64,000 bases of DNA, taken from positions 221,645,665 to 221,709,664 of the forward strand of contig JBOZIK010000001.1 in assembly GCA_051453625.1 (NCBI GenBank), in the 5' to 3' direction. Position 1 is the first letter of the stretch. Each line of letters starts with the position of its first letter. The DNA is from Welwitschia mirabilis. Taxonomy: Eukaryota; Gnetophyta; Gnetopsida; Welwitschiales. The notes beneath the pieces were generated by a model, which saw nothing but the letters and a program-made list of their open reading frames with translations, did no database searches and had not been told where the DNA came from. Of the stretch, positions 11,341 through 23,631 are shown in pieces. The position numbers and the translations under genes were made by a program.

Positions 11341-12238
11341 ATGTTTTTCCAAGGATTTATGCAAATTATACAAAGATTCCATATAGTTCAAAAGAAAAAA
11401 TAATTTTCCACATAAGAATTTATTTTTGAATAATGATGAACCAAAGAAATTTAATAAATATATTATGGTCATCCTCCATGTCATGCAGACGATAGAGGGA
11501 ATAATAGTTAGAAAAGTATGATCATCCTTTATGTTGTGGAGACGATGATTAGGATGACAGTCAGAATATTTGACATGTGCTAAGCATTAGTTGATAGATG
11601 GAGTATCATCCTCTGTGTCATAGAGGCGACATGAGGAATGATCTTTAAAATAATTTATAAAGTTTATTAAATTGTTATAAAATGTTGGATCTAACTTGTA
11701 CCTCTTCATCTCACATTCCTTAGTGACTTATCCTAACCTATAAATAGGCCATTTTAGATCTTATTTTAAACCATCTCTTATTATCTACATTCTTATGATG
11801 ATTGGAGATTGTTGAAGGTAATAAAACCCATCCTACTTGTGAGAAATATCATCTTGGTGTTAGGTAGTGAATCTTCCATTAAGGAATTGTTGTCATAAGT
11901 GGATGTACTTCAATTTCATTAATTAAACTATTCATTGAATTGAAATATTTTCAAATGTTTTATTATTCTTCCTTATAGCTTATATTAATTGCAATCTAAT
12001 GACATGCATTTGTAATTGAAATAGGTTATAAGGGCCAATCTAAGTGATAGAAGATTGGATTACATTAGAATTGTATTCATTACCTTGCATTTCATTTCAT
12101 TCCATTGCATTACATTCCATCTTCATCTTTGAATTGTTTAATTTTATTTCCTTTAAGAAAAATTAATTTTAATTTGAGTCACAATCATGGTTGTTTGCCT
12201 AGTTTTGTTAGGAACTGATAAGCATAATTGGAGGGCTA

Positions 12239-13704
12239 TGTTACACCACCAAATTATATGTATTTAAGAAGATATTTTAAGTAGTTTTGTAGAACATTAG
12301 ATTTGTTTTTGATAAGTTTCAACTATAATGGAGAGCTAAGATAAATATCACAAAAACATGCAATCTTCATTACATTTGATAACATTTTAGGTAAATTATA
12401 ATTCTTCCTATTTAAAGTAATAATCTTGTAATTAAAGAGGCTAATCTAACATAAGAAAATTTCTTACAAAACCCATTGTCTACCTTATTATCTAGATGAT
12501 AGTATAAATGATAGAAGAACTTATGCTAACTAGGACACTTATTAGACTAATCTAGCAGCTAATGTGGATTTTGTATAATATGGCATTGTCTCTTGTAATG
12601 TTTGAATAACTTATAGGATGAAATGTAAATATAACTCTTCATCAAACTTCATCAAACTTTTGCCATATATCACACGCCTATTTGCATGGCTATTAGGATT
12701 TTACCATGTCTATTAGTATTTGTTGTCTTTAGAGTATTTGTTTGTAATATATTTCTCCTCTTCCCTCGACTATTCTTTAGCATCATAAATTATTATAATA
12801 AGGGATCAAAGGGTAGGAGATCCATCACTTATTATTATAGAGAGATATCTTATTTGGTGTTGGATTGTGTATTCTTTATTAAGATGTTGCCACTTTGTAA
12901 CATGAATGTTGGTTTGAATTACTTAAAATCTATTTTACTTTTTATATCTTTTACTGTGTGCATATTTATTATGGTTTATGATGTTTCTTATGATTTTTTG
13001 ATAGATTAATCTATGACATAGATCATGAGAACAACCTTTGTTAAGGTTGATATTAGTAGTTTAGATGCATTACATTTTTTTCGTAGACTAACTTTGCATT
13101 ATTTTTATATTATGTTTGACACAACTGATAGCTTAGATTTGTCTTAGTCTAGTGATGGATTTTATTTAATTAATTTAGATTATACAAGACTGACCTCTAT
13201 GACATGTTTATTTTTTAATCAAATATATGTTGCATTTTAATTAGCTTTGTATCTCAATTGCATAGTGTATTCATTTACATTGTTATTTTGTTCTACTTAG
13301 AAAGTTCATAAGTATTTCATTTCAAATCAATTCTCTTTCTTCTTATCTATGCCTTTGATAGAATTATGACATTTATGTCCACTCCCATCTATATTAGTGT
13401 GTTGCATTATGTAATATATATTTTTGTGATTTTTAAGACTTGTTTAAGGATGTAACGTTTGCATAAATATGCATTACAAAAAGGAACTATGTCAATAATG
13501 ATGAATTCCTTTAAAGATTGTAATGTTTCAAGTTTTAACCAAACTATTTCAAGTATGCATAATGACTATGCATTTACTGAACTTTTAAACTTAATTCTAC
13601 TTTTGAGATGCATAGTTTGTGAAACTTTCTTGGAAGTGCAATCTCTTAGTCGTAAAACCAAAATTTCTTCAGTTGAAAAGGTTAAACTCACTCTAATACC
13701 AAAC
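12239..13704. mobile_element. LTR-like sequence, complete across the copy-1 gap
   Basis: The PPT-like 'aattggagggcta' is followed by TGTTACACC at 12239. The stretch 12301-13068 has no counterpart in copy 1 because of its gap. It includes a hydrophobic AT-rich open frame (12686-13009) that I do not recognise and regard as chance. Confidence 0.35.
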
Positions 13705-14229
13705 TATAACATGAAACTTTTAGTAAGTGAAAAATGTTACTTTTCAAATAAGTTGAAATTGTAACACTTAAATTTTATAACCAAAAAATGTTACTTTTCT
13801 TAAAAAGTTATTATAAAGAAATTACATGTGGAATTTTCCTCAAGAAAGTATAGCTTTTCAATAATAATGATAATAGTAATTCTCCTACTATGGTCCTCTC
13901 CTCCATAAAATAGTAGATGTTCCTTCTTTTCTTAATTTAAAAGTAACATACTATAATAATAATTAATTGAAAAATAATTATGAGATAAAGATACTTTTAT
14001 TAACTAAATAATTATTCTAACAAGTTATAGAAAAAGTCTTATAAAGGATATTCTAAGATGCACATTGTTAAACTTTAACTATTAAGAAGAGATTTTAAGT
14101 CTCTTATGATAAGAGAGTCATAGAGTATAAACTAGTTTTTGAATGATGTTCAAAAATTTTTTAGTGGGTCTAATTTGGCTAGTAAAAATCTTGAAGAGAA
14201 AGACGTTTTGACCCAATTAGTTTTGCCAT

Positions 14230-15105
14230 AATAGTAGTCCAAAATCTATACAATTTTGTATAGCTGAATTGATTAACAGAATAAAGATTTATGAATAGAG
14301 ATATCTAGAAAAAGGAATCCATGTAGAAAATGCATTTAAAGCATTTTGTTTGGGTTGATGAGATTATAATGCTAAGAGTAAATATATGTAGAGTTGTGGT
14401 TATGGTGGAGTTCATAGTTATGGATGTAAAAGACAATATGAAAACCATAAGTAAGAAAAGCATAATGAAGAATGATATTATAATTCTTTTAAAAAAAATA
14501 TGATGATACTAAAAATTATTACTTTAAAAAGAACAAGCATAATAAGAAGAATAAAAAAGATAATTTTGAAAATGGATAGAAAAAGAGTAATAAGCCTTCT
14601 TTATTACTGAAATGTTGTTGGTCAACAAACATGTCTGATATTTAAATATTTGCTATAGCAATTACATTACTAGGTATAAGGTATTATTTAAGCAGCCAAA
14701 AAATCATTGAAGACATGTCATTTTAGGAAATGATTATCAAATTTTGATAGCTAGTATTAATGCTATTAAGATAAAATTTTGTAATTTTAAATATTTATTT
14801 TGGATCATATTTACAACGTAATTTGTTGATACTTTACCAACTTTGTCAAGATAACTTTAGTATTGAAATTACTAAATACAAGAGCTAAGTTTTTGATAAA
14901 GTGACCAATTTATTCTTGAAGTCCCAATTGTAATAAATAAGATTTTTAAATTTTTAATGCACAATGGAATGCTATTCTTGTTAAAAAATAATGATGAATT
15001 TTGACTATGTTATCAATGCTTTAATCACTTGAATTTTGGATCATTAGGTATAATGAACAAGAAACTTTCTTACTATGCAAGAAACTTTCTTAGTATGCCT
15101 CTAGA
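14230..15105 (+). pseudogene. Ty1/copia protease and pre-integrase remnant, E5 copy 2
   Basis: Second copy of 9120-9983 with the same decayed protease region and HLNFGSL pre-integrase motif (near 15025-15050). It differs by scattered substitutions and by a 20-bp local tandem duplication at about 15058-15097 ('aagaaactttcttactatgc' then a one-base variant). Stops prevent any product. Confidence 0.6.
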
Positions 15106-15952
15106 TGAAGTTTTTTAGGCCAATTTATATCAAGTGTTTTAGATCAATTTTTTGTAAATGAAGACACTAATTTAATTATTTTAATTACAAAATATATCTT
15201 TTATTATTTTTAAGATAAAAGTTAATATTATGTTTTTCCTCATGATAATTATAGATCTTTAGCCAGATTTTGGAATACTTGGTGAAAGATGGACACAATT
15301 CTGCACAAAACGATGATGATAGTGGAGACATGAGGTGGTGATACATAGTAATAGCATTGGAAGACATGTGATAGAGGCATGTAAGGGTATAATTTGAGAC
15401 ATGGAGTAATAGCATTGGTTGTTAAAAGAATCTTACTTCAAATGACACATGTTGAACTCAACATAATGAAGATTTCATCTAATTTTATATGACAATCTCC
15501 ACCAAATGCTATAAGATAACCTCCACAAAATGCTAATGATGAAGATTCTACCTAATGTTACAAGATAGAATATTATCTACTTAATTCTATAAAAAAAGCT
15601 CTGCCAAATGCTATAAGATAGAATCTTATTTACATAATGATAAATTATGAAGATTCTATCTAATGCTATAAGTAAATGCTTGTAATTACCCCTTACCCCC
15701 ATATCTCCCTATAAAATGATCTTAAACCCTTAATTATATCATCTTTAGCTTTGGAGAATTGTAGAACCTTAAAGTATCAATTGTAATGGCTTTATAAGAA
15801 ACTCTTTAAGGGAATGAGCGAGTCTTTGAGGCTTATCAAGGAGTTCTTCTAGCATCTTTCTATCATAATTATAAAATGTTTTTATTTTGTAATACATAAG
15901 TCATTTTCATTTTATTTTAAGTCATGAGTTATGTTATATGTGAAATAGTTTA
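15106..15952 (+). mobile_element. 5' LTR of E4, first part (block copy 2)
   Basis: Copy of 9984-10827, ending at the same point where E1 LTR sequence starts. Sharing the E4/E1 junction shows the two blocks descend from one nested arrangement. Confidence 0.6.
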
Positions 15953-16813
15953 AAAATCTAGTTTCGATGAATCCACTTGTCAAACATTTTATGTCTTTGC
16001 TCACATAGGTTATTACAGGTAAATTAGACCTTGATAAGTAATAGATCATGATGGATATCTAAAGAAATAATTTTATAAAAAGGATTAGATGCTAAATTAC
16101 AAAATAAATTATTTGAAGACATCCAAAAAATTGAAAACATCTTAAGCAGATACATCTAAAAAAATGAAGATGTCTCAAATGTACTACTCTAAAAAAGGTA
16201 ATAGAGTCAATTTGATTTTTTAATAATATCTACATTTTAGGTGTGCTATGAACTTATACATTATATAATCATAATCACAAAAGTCCAAGGATACTATAGT
16301 GCAAAATTCATTAGAATCTAGGTAAGTTGACTTAAGATGTCTACAGAATTCAAGACATCTTGAACTAAAGTTCATATCAATTAAAAATGAAGTTACACTC
16401 CCAAAGCATAGATATTAACTATCCATTGCATGATGGTTACAAAATCAAATGTCTAATTTTAAGCTGAAATGACTAGATCTTATTCAATCCTATAAGGCAT
16501 TGACATCATGAAAAAAATAAGAACTCTTGATACTTTACTAAATTAAAGGATTTACAGATCTTGGAAAGCATGAGTAAAGGAAACCTCTCATGAAGAAATT
16601 AAAAAATTCATTATAAAGGAGCTAGTATTAGTTTCATCTCTTGTATTTGAATCTTCCTTATTTCATTCTTCATTCATACCCATAACAATAATAACAACTT
16701 CAAGGAGCTTATATCTTCATTGAAGCAATATATTTAGACTTATTGTTATGTGTATTTTTGATTTATATTGTGGACTATCTTATTATTGAATATTGTTATT
16801 GAGTCCATTTCTT
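15953..16813 (+). mobile_element. E1 5' LTR sequence (block copy 2)
   Basis: It runs further into the LTR than copy 1, to 'gagtccatttctt', where a gap follows. About 20 bp of LTR are missing between this end and the start of the contig at 17895, judged from the equivalent tract around 17432-17452. Confidence 0.6.
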
Positions 16814-16913
16814 NNNNNNNNNNNNNNNNNNNNNNNNNNNNNNNNNNNNNNNNNNNNNNNNNNNNNNNNNNNNNNNNNNNNNNNNNNNNNNNNNNNNNNN
16901 NNNNNNNNNNNNN
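16814..16913. other. assembly gap (100 N placeholder)
   Basis: The two flanks are both E1 LTR sequence but are out of order relative to each other. Confidence 0.95.
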
Positions 16914-17794
16914 GATACTATAGTGCAAAATTCATTAGAATCTAGGTAAGTTGACTTAAGATGTCTACAAAATTCAAGACATCTTGAACTAAAGTTCACA
17001 TAATTAAAAACGAAGTTATACATCCAAAGCATAGATATTAACTATCCATTGCATAATGTTTACAAAATCAAATGGCTACTTTTAAGCTAAAATGATTAGA
17101 TTTTCTTTAATCCTATAAGGCATTGACATCATGAAAAAAATAAGAACTCTTGACACTTTATTGAATTAAAGGATTTATAGATCTTGGAAAGCATGAGTAA
17201 AGGAAACCTCTCATAAAGAAATTAAAAAATGCATTAGCAAGAAGCTACTATTATTTTCATCTCTTATATTTGGATCTTTCTTATTTCATTCTTCATTCAT
17301 ATGACAATAATAACAACTTTAAGGATCTTATATCTTCATTAAGGTAATATATTAAAGCTTATTGTTATGTGTATTTTTGGTTTATATTGTGGACTATCTT
17401 ATTATTGAATATTGTTATTGAGTCCATTTCTTGAATATCAAATACTTTGTAAGATAATCCTTGTAGGGGCATGCATTTGTTATTATGCTTTTAAGTACTT
17501 ATTGGATATAAGGTTATTGGTTAGCTAGAAAACCATTATTCTCTTGTAAAGAAGAAAGTGCTTCCTTGTAAGAAGACTCTCATTGTTATAAAGGTTTGTG
17601 GTGTTCCTATAAAAACCACTATTTTCTTCAGGGAAGAGAGTGTCACCTAGCAAGAAGACTTTATTGTATGTTTCTGGTATGTCAGAAAACCACTATTGCT
17701 TATAGGTCAAGAATATTTGAGGGTGTAAGTAAAAGCTACCATATGTGTGTGAACATATCTAGGTTATGTAATCATGTTATTTGGTAAGGTTTTT
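16914..17794 (+). mobile_element. E1 5' LTR, middle part
   Basis: It aligns with 23950-24900 of the 3' LTR. It starts with the exact 77 bp that end at 11240 and ends with 77 bp (17718-17794) that are identical to 18471-18547. The contig path 10828-11240, 16914-17794, 18471-18631 rebuilds a 5' LTR of about 1.3 kb, close to the 3' LTR length of about 1.37 kb. Confidence 0.7.
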
Positions 17795-17894
17795 NNNNNN
17801 NNNNNNNNNNNNNNNNNNNNNNNNNNNNNNNNNNNNNNNNNNNNNNNNNNNNNNNNNNNNNNNNNNNNNNNNNNNNNNNNNNNNNNNNNNNNNN
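17795..17894. other. assembly gap (100 N placeholder)
   Basis: The left edge overlaps the contig at 18471 by exactly 77 bp, so the contig on the right is misplaced or an alternative copy. Confidence 0.95.
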
Positions 17895-18370
17895 AGATAA
17901 TCCTTATAGGGGCATGCATTTATTATTATGCTTTTAAGCACTTCATTGGATGTAAGGTTATTGGTTAGTTACAAAACCATTATTCTCTTATAAAGAAGAA
18001 AGTGCTTCCTTGTAAGAAGACTCTCATTGTTATAAAGGTTTGTGGTGTACCTATAAAAACCACCATTCCCTTGAGGGGAAGAGAGTGTCACCTTGCAAGG
18101 AGAATTTATTACAAGATTGGTGGTATGTTAGAAAACCACTATTGCTTGTAGGTCAATAATATCTGAAGGTGTAAGTAAAAGCTACCATACATGTGTGAAA
18201 GGAAATCATGTTATTTGGTAAGGTTTTTGATTGTTCTTTTTATTCTTATTGAGTCTAATTTTTATTAGTTAAACTCATTTATCCCTCCCCTCTAAGTTAA
18301 CTCGATCATCAAGTGGTATCAGAGTGGGTACTCATGAAAAATAGTAACTTCCTTGAGTGAACATGGAAGG
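17895..18370 (+). mobile_element. alternative copy of the E1 5' LTR end, PBS and gag start
   Basis: It repeats the tract from about 17450 and 18471 onward with substitutions. It includes its own TGGTATCAGAGT PBS (18314-18325) and stops just after the gag ATG context. Its last 69 bp (18302-18370) equal 18622-18690. Confidence 0.65.
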
Positions 18371-18470
18371 NNNNNNNNNNNNNNNNNNNNNNNNNNNNNN
18401 NNNNNNNNNNNNNNNNNNNNNNNNNNNNNNNNNNNNNNNNNNNNNNNNNNNNNNNNNNNNNNNNNNNNNN
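18371..18470. other. assembly gap (100 N placeholder)
   Basis: Flanked by two overlapping versions of the same E1 sequence. Confidence 0.95.
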
Positions 18471-18631
18471 TGAGGGTGTAAGTAAAAGCTACCATATGTG
18501 TGTGAACATATCTAGGTTATGTAATCATGTTATTTGGTAAGGTTTTTTATTGTGTTTTTTTATTCTTATTGAGTTTAATTTTTATTGGTTAAACTCATTT
18601 ATCCCTCCCCTCTAAGTTAAATCGATCATCA
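18471..18631 (+). mobile_element. end of the E1 5' LTR
   Basis: It ends '...atcgatcatca' just before the PBS, matching the end of the 3' LTR near 25003. Confidence 0.65.
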
Positions 18632-18633
18632 AG

Positions 18634-18645
18634 TGGTATCAGAGT
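18634..18645 (+). promoter_or_regulatory. E1 primer-binding site
   Basis: TGGTATCAGAGT lies two bases after the LTR end and fits the initiator tRNA-Met PBS used by most plant copia elements. Confidence 0.75.
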
Positions 18646-18682
18646 GGGTACTCATGAAAAATAGTAACTTCCTTGAGTGAAC

Positions 18683-20160
18683 ATGGAAGGGATGCCATCC
18701 ATTAGACCTTCACTTTTTGATGGGATAAAATTTACCTATTAGAAGATGAGGATGCGGGTGTACTTACCATCTTTTGAGTTTTCAGATATGGTAGAACATA
18801 AAATAAGGATACACAAATTCTATGGAAATCATTACAAATGTTCTAAAGAATGCCACTAATTAAATCAAGAAAAGGAAAAATTAGATAGACAAAGAAAAAG
18901 CTACTTTTATGTAAGATTCTAAAGATAAGAATGCACTTTATTCTACTTTATCTATAGAAGAGTTCAATCTAATAGTAGGTTACAAGATAACACAATAAAT
19001 TTGGAATATTATAGTTGAAATGTACAAAGGAACATCTATTGTAAAACAATCAAAGCTTCTAATTTGAATAAATTAAGTTAATAATCTCAAGATGAACCAA
19101 GGAAAAAGCATTTATGAGTACTTTACTAGAGTTTCAAATATTGTGAATGTGATATGTGAAATTGGAGAAGATAATTCTAAATCAAAGGTAATTCAAAAGG
19201 TTGTTAGATTACTAATACCTGATTATAGATTAAAGGCTATAGCTACAAAGAATCTAGAGACTTTAATACAATGAAGCTATGAGAGATACGAAGTGCTTGT
19301 ATAGTGTATGAAATGAATCTCATTCAAGATGGAGCTTTAAAAGAGAAATCCATCACATTTAAGCCAAGCCAAGGTACAAATCAAAGATTAAAAAGAAAGG
19401 TAAAAGAATAATAGGAAAAATATAACTCTAATGATAAAGATGAGAAACTAGCCTTTATTTCAAAAAGAGTAAAAAAACTACTTTCATGCAAGTACAATAG
19501 AAGATAGAAGCTTAAAAGATTCTCTAGATTTCAATCAAAATATAAGGCTAAAGGTAAGTCAGCTAATAATACTTATTTTTCAACTTTATCAAAAATAGAA
19601 TATTGGTTATGTGGATGGAGAGAACATATTGCCCCAAAATTTCCTAGTACTAATAGATTGCAAGAATATGAATAAAGGAAGGAGCCCAAAATAAAGAAAT
19701 AATTCTTTATTAAATAAGATAAAGATGAGTCTACAAAATATGAAGCATCAGATAATGAGAAAGCACATACTTCCTACATGGCTATAGCATACACTCAAGA
19801 TAAATGAAATGGTTCAGAAGAGAAATATGATTTAGATACTAAGGATGACATAGGTATAAGTATTCAAGAAAAATACTATTTAATTTTTAAAAATTTTATT
19901 AATTTACAAAAATTATGTATAAATATGAAAAAATTACTTAATATTTATGAAAAGGCATATGAACAAGAAAAGAATGCATGCAATAAATTATCCACTAAAA
20001 ACTGAGCTCTTAAAGTTAAGGTTGGTAGACTAACATGTATTTTGGAGAATGTAAGATAGGAACTTTTAGATTTAGAGAAGATCATAGAAAGATTTACATA
20101 AGACAAAGAAACTTTAAATATGATGCTTAGATAAAAAAAGAAATCCAAATGATAAGAGTG
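18683..20160 (+). pseudogene. Ty1/copia gag remnant, E1
   Basis: The ATG at 18683 starts MEGMPSIRPSLFDGIKF, typical of SIRE/Maximus-type gag (..PLFDGTNFSYWK.RM). The expected tryptophan codon is TAG here, a G-to-A change. Further on, 18960-19274 matches the UBN2-type gag core (QGKSIYEYFTRVSNIVN, then a later KAIATKN segment). The region 19300-20160 is lysine- and glutamate-rich with many stops. The long LTRs (about 1.37 kb) also fit the SIRE group. The element cannot make a capsid. Confidence 0.7.
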
Positions 20161-20263
20161 GCTTTAGACACAATGAAGCTACAACTAGTACTTAAGCTTC
20201 TCTATTTAAAAAATGAAATTATAAGCTAAGTATGAGTACTTAACATATACAAATAATTTCATT

Positions 20264-21173
20264 NNNNNNNNNNNNNNNNNNNNNNNNNNNNNNNNNNNNN
20301 NNNNNNNNNNNNNNNNNNNNNNNNNNNNNNNNNNNNNNNNNNNNNNNNNNNNNNNNNNNNNNNNNNNNNNNNNNNNNNNNNNNNNNNNNNNNNNNNNNNN
20401 NNNNNNNNNNNNNNNNNNNNNNNNNNNNNNNNNNNNNNNNNNNNNNNNNNNNNNNNNNNNNNNNNNNNNNNNNNNNNNNNNNNNNNNNNNNNNNNNNNNN
20501 NNNNNNNNNNNNNNNNNNNNNNNNNNNNNNNNNNNNNNNNNNNNNNNNNNNNNNNNNNNNNNNNNNNNNNNNNNNNNNNNNNNNNNNNNNNNNNNNNNNN
20601 NNNNNNNNNNNNNNNNNNNNNNNNNNNNNNNNNNNNNNNNNNNNNNNNNNNNNNNNNNNNNNNNNNNNNNNNNNNNNNNNNNNNNNNNNNNNNNNNNNNN
20701 NNNNNNNNNNNNNNNNNNNNNNNNNNNNNNNNNNNNNNNNNNNNNNNNNNNNNNNNNNNNNNNNNNNNNNNNNNNNNNNNNNNNNNNNNNNNNNNNNNNN
20801 NNNNNNNNNNNNNNNNNNNNNNNNNNNNNNNNNNNNNNNNNNNNNNNNNNNNNNNNNNNNNNNNNNNNNNNNNNNNNNNNNNNNNNNNNNNNNNNNNNNN
20901 NNNNNNNNNNNNNNNNNNNNNNNNNNNNNNNNNNNNNNNNNNNNNNNNNNNNNNNNNNNNNNNNNNNNNNNNNNNNNNNNNNNNNNNNNNNNNNNNNNNN
21001 NNNNNNNNNNNNNNNNNNNNNNNNNNNNNNNNNNNNNNNNNNNNNNNNNNNNNNNNNNNNNNNNNNNNNNNNNNNNNNNNNNNNNNNNNNNNNNNNNNNN
21101 NNNNNNNNNNNNNNNNNNNNNNNNNNNNNNNNNNNNNNNNNNNNNNNNNNNNNNNNNNNNNNNNNNNNNNNNN
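20264..21173. other. assembly gap (910 N)
   Basis: It falls where protease to RNase H of E1 should lie. Even 910 bp is far too short for a complete copia pol of about 3.5 kb, so E1 is either internally deleted or the gap is underestimated. Confidence 0.95.
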
Positions 21174-21449
21174 CTAGCTATATGTCTTGGATTCTTAAGA
21201 CATCTTAACAACATGCAAGAATAGAGCCTTTTCTTGAATAGCTACATATTTTTTCTAGTTCTACTTTGTAAAAATGATAAGGAAAAATGTCACAGGAACT
21301 TCTAGGAATAAACAACAAGCCTCAAAATGAATTAGATCATAATATGAACCTTAGTTCTATCATGAGGTTGCAGAGAGAAGATTCAAGGTTTGATTAAGAA
21401 ACTCAATCATTGCAAAGAGAACCCTTAATTTTTAGAAGAGGCATAAAGA

Positions 21450-22990
21450 ATAGCTTATGAGTTATTTTATTCACCTTGATTGGGAAATGATAGTTTAGCT
21501 TATTTAGCCTATTTATGATTTAATGATAAGAGAATTTTATGCAAACATACATGAAATTAATGACAGTATTAGTGAATTTTAGACTCATGGTAGAGGCACT
21601 AATTTGCATATTTTTTTAGTTTTATTAATTTATTTCTTGACATAGATAATACAAATGTTTCATAATTTTGTAGTAATCTATTTAGAGAAATATTCAGTTT
21701 TAAAATTGTTAATGTATCTTGGCATCAAATGAGTAATGTTTTATTTGGGCATAGTAGAATGAACTTTGTTAAAGATATTAAGAGAAAATATATGATGCTT
21801 AATGCTTTAATTCTTGATTTGATAAAATTTTACAACATTTTAGTTAGAGGAGGTAGCTATAGTTATTACAAACCCATGCAGACCTTCATTGTATACTATT
21901 TACTCACAAGTCTTTAGATAGACTTGGATTTTGTTTTATGTATGGATATCACCTCAATATTTTGATAGTGGTAAACTTTGGGCCATGCATGTTTAATTAG
22001 CCTAATCATTAGCAGTGCAGATATTTCAATGTTATAGGTTAATCTCATCCATCAAAAGAAACCGTTGTCAAAATTCAGTGAGAAACAGAGGATACCTATG
22101 ACATTAAGTGAGGGCACAAGTAGGAGGACATCATAGATTCAAAGATCATTTTTGACTACTACTCAAAGATCTTCCTCAGTGAAAAAGGGACTAAAGGTAA
22201 TTGTAAAAATGGTTGAAAAAATTGGAAGTAATCTTCTAAGGTTAAGGAAACATAGATTTATAGCAAGTGAGGGTGAAGCATTGGTAGAGGGTTGGAAATC
22301 CATGAGGACTCCCACATGGTTAGGCTTAAAAAAGCAATTAGAAGAATATGAAAAAGTAGGGGTATCATCCCCATTTGGAATAGGGTATGACTAAGGTAGG
22401 GGAGTAGATACCAAGTCTATAGAGGAGTCTTCTAAAGATAAGGCATAAGCTCAGGGGAAGTACCAGACTCCCATATAGGCACATGCAGGTGAGAAGTCAT
22501 AAGCTCTAAATCCTTCTTAGTAGAGGCTAGCACCGCAGGAGATAGAGTCTTAGACCTCACATGCTCCAACTCTTATCTTTCATTGTCCATGTAACAAGAT
22601 CCCTTTTCATCGTATTACATAGCACCCATTACCTTGTTTTACAATTTAATAACCACAACCTACACCTTCTCCACCTCTAGTTCATCCACCATTATCATCT
22701 CCTTCACACTTAAAGTCCATTCATGTAGAACCACTTTCATCTATTTAGCTATCATTCACTTTCATAGAGATTTCCATCATTAGTTTCTTTGGTACTTCTA
22801 TCACTTATTAAGTGTATTAACATAGAAGGAGATAGATCTTTGAGGGCCTTGATGAGACATAATATTTCCCCTTTAGGAAGAGGCATACGTCACCCCTTAC
22901 TTCATCATCATCATACAACCAACAAACCTCCACCATCCATTATAATGACAATAGTGACAAAGAAGGATAAGGTGAGTAGTACATGAGTGA
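21450..22990 (+). pseudogene. extra 3' reading region of E1 (plant transposon protein-like)
   Basis: Between the gap and the polypurine tract several frames remain readable. IREFYANIHEIND lies near 21525. MSNVLFGHSRMNFVKDIKRK and KFYNILVRGGSY lie at 21729-21917. KKQLEEYEKVGV lies near 22335, and then a serine/proline-rich tail runs to about 22990. The order (REFYAN.., then a segment ending N.L.RGG followed by a hydrophobic stretch) resembles the 'putative plant transposon protein' domain often found in a third frame of SIRE- and Ogre-like elements. I recognise it only loosely. All frames are interrupted. Confidence 0.4.
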
Positions 22991-23026
22991 TTTAGATCTC
23001 AGTGATTAGATCCTTTATTGATGTAC

Positions 23027-23040
23027 AAAAAGGGGGAGAA
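23027..23040 (+). promoter_or_regulatory. internal polypurine-tract-like run
   Basis: AAAAAGGGGGAGAA lies about 600 bp before the true PPT and resembles it closely. It could be an internal second-strand priming site or a duplicated PPT. Confidence 0.4.
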
Positions 23041-23617
23041 GTATTTATTAAATCATTAGTAAATCAGTTGGATACTATAACTTCTAGGTTGGGGACACTC
23101 TGTTAAGATTAGAATTCTTGATTATGAGATTTTGAATTAGGTTCATAAGTGTCATCATTAGTATTAATGATTCCTCCTTAATGTTTTGGCATACATTCAT
23201 GTTATTTGACACTTTCTTAATAGTATGATTTCATTGGCACATCCTTTATGATATAGGATTGGCACATAATTGAATTTCATGCTCTAAAAATGGCACATTT
23301 CCATTAGTATATTACAATTAATAGACTATCAAATGTTTATGTGCTTCACTTTTTACATACATATGTGAATATAGAATACAATAATTTATTATTTATTTTT
23401 GTGTACTTTGCAAAGTTGCTTAAGTGATTCTTAATATGTCTTATCCTAATTCTTCAAGTGGTATATATATCTATGTGATTTGTTTTTTATATTTCAAGTG
23501 GTACATATCATAATTATTGCAATTAATGATTATGTATATTTCTTTAAAATAAAATGTTTAATTTTAATTGATTAGTTGATATTGCACTAATGATATTCAT
23601 CAAGTTTTGAACATCAT

Positions 23618-23631
23618 AAAAAAGGGGAGAT
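23618..23631 (+). promoter_or_regulatory. E1 polypurine tract
   Basis: AAAAAAGGGGAGAT directly precedes TGTTGAAATATC, the start of the 3' LTR. It primes plus-strand DNA synthesis in LTR elements. Confidence 0.75.

Larger units (their letters stand above)
11341..16377 (+). repeat. second copy of the 6.0-11.24 kb block
   Basis: It is collinear with 6010-11240 from end to end. The first 56 bp (11341-11396) are identical to 6010-6065, and by eye a few percent of bases differ elsewhere. It carries the same LTR (TATA at 11739-11746), E5 remnant, E4 LTR start and E1 LTR start. Relative to copy 1 it lacks about 870 bp near 12167 and contains about 770 bp that fall in the gap of copy 1. It may be a real duplication, an allele or a paralogous contig (see findings). 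Confidence 0.75.

Noticed and set aside
12686-13009. Hydrophobic open frame of 107 codons
   Set aside because: AT-rich composition alone gives such frames. No motif, and its counterpart in block copy 1 lies in a gap, so conservation cannot be tested.
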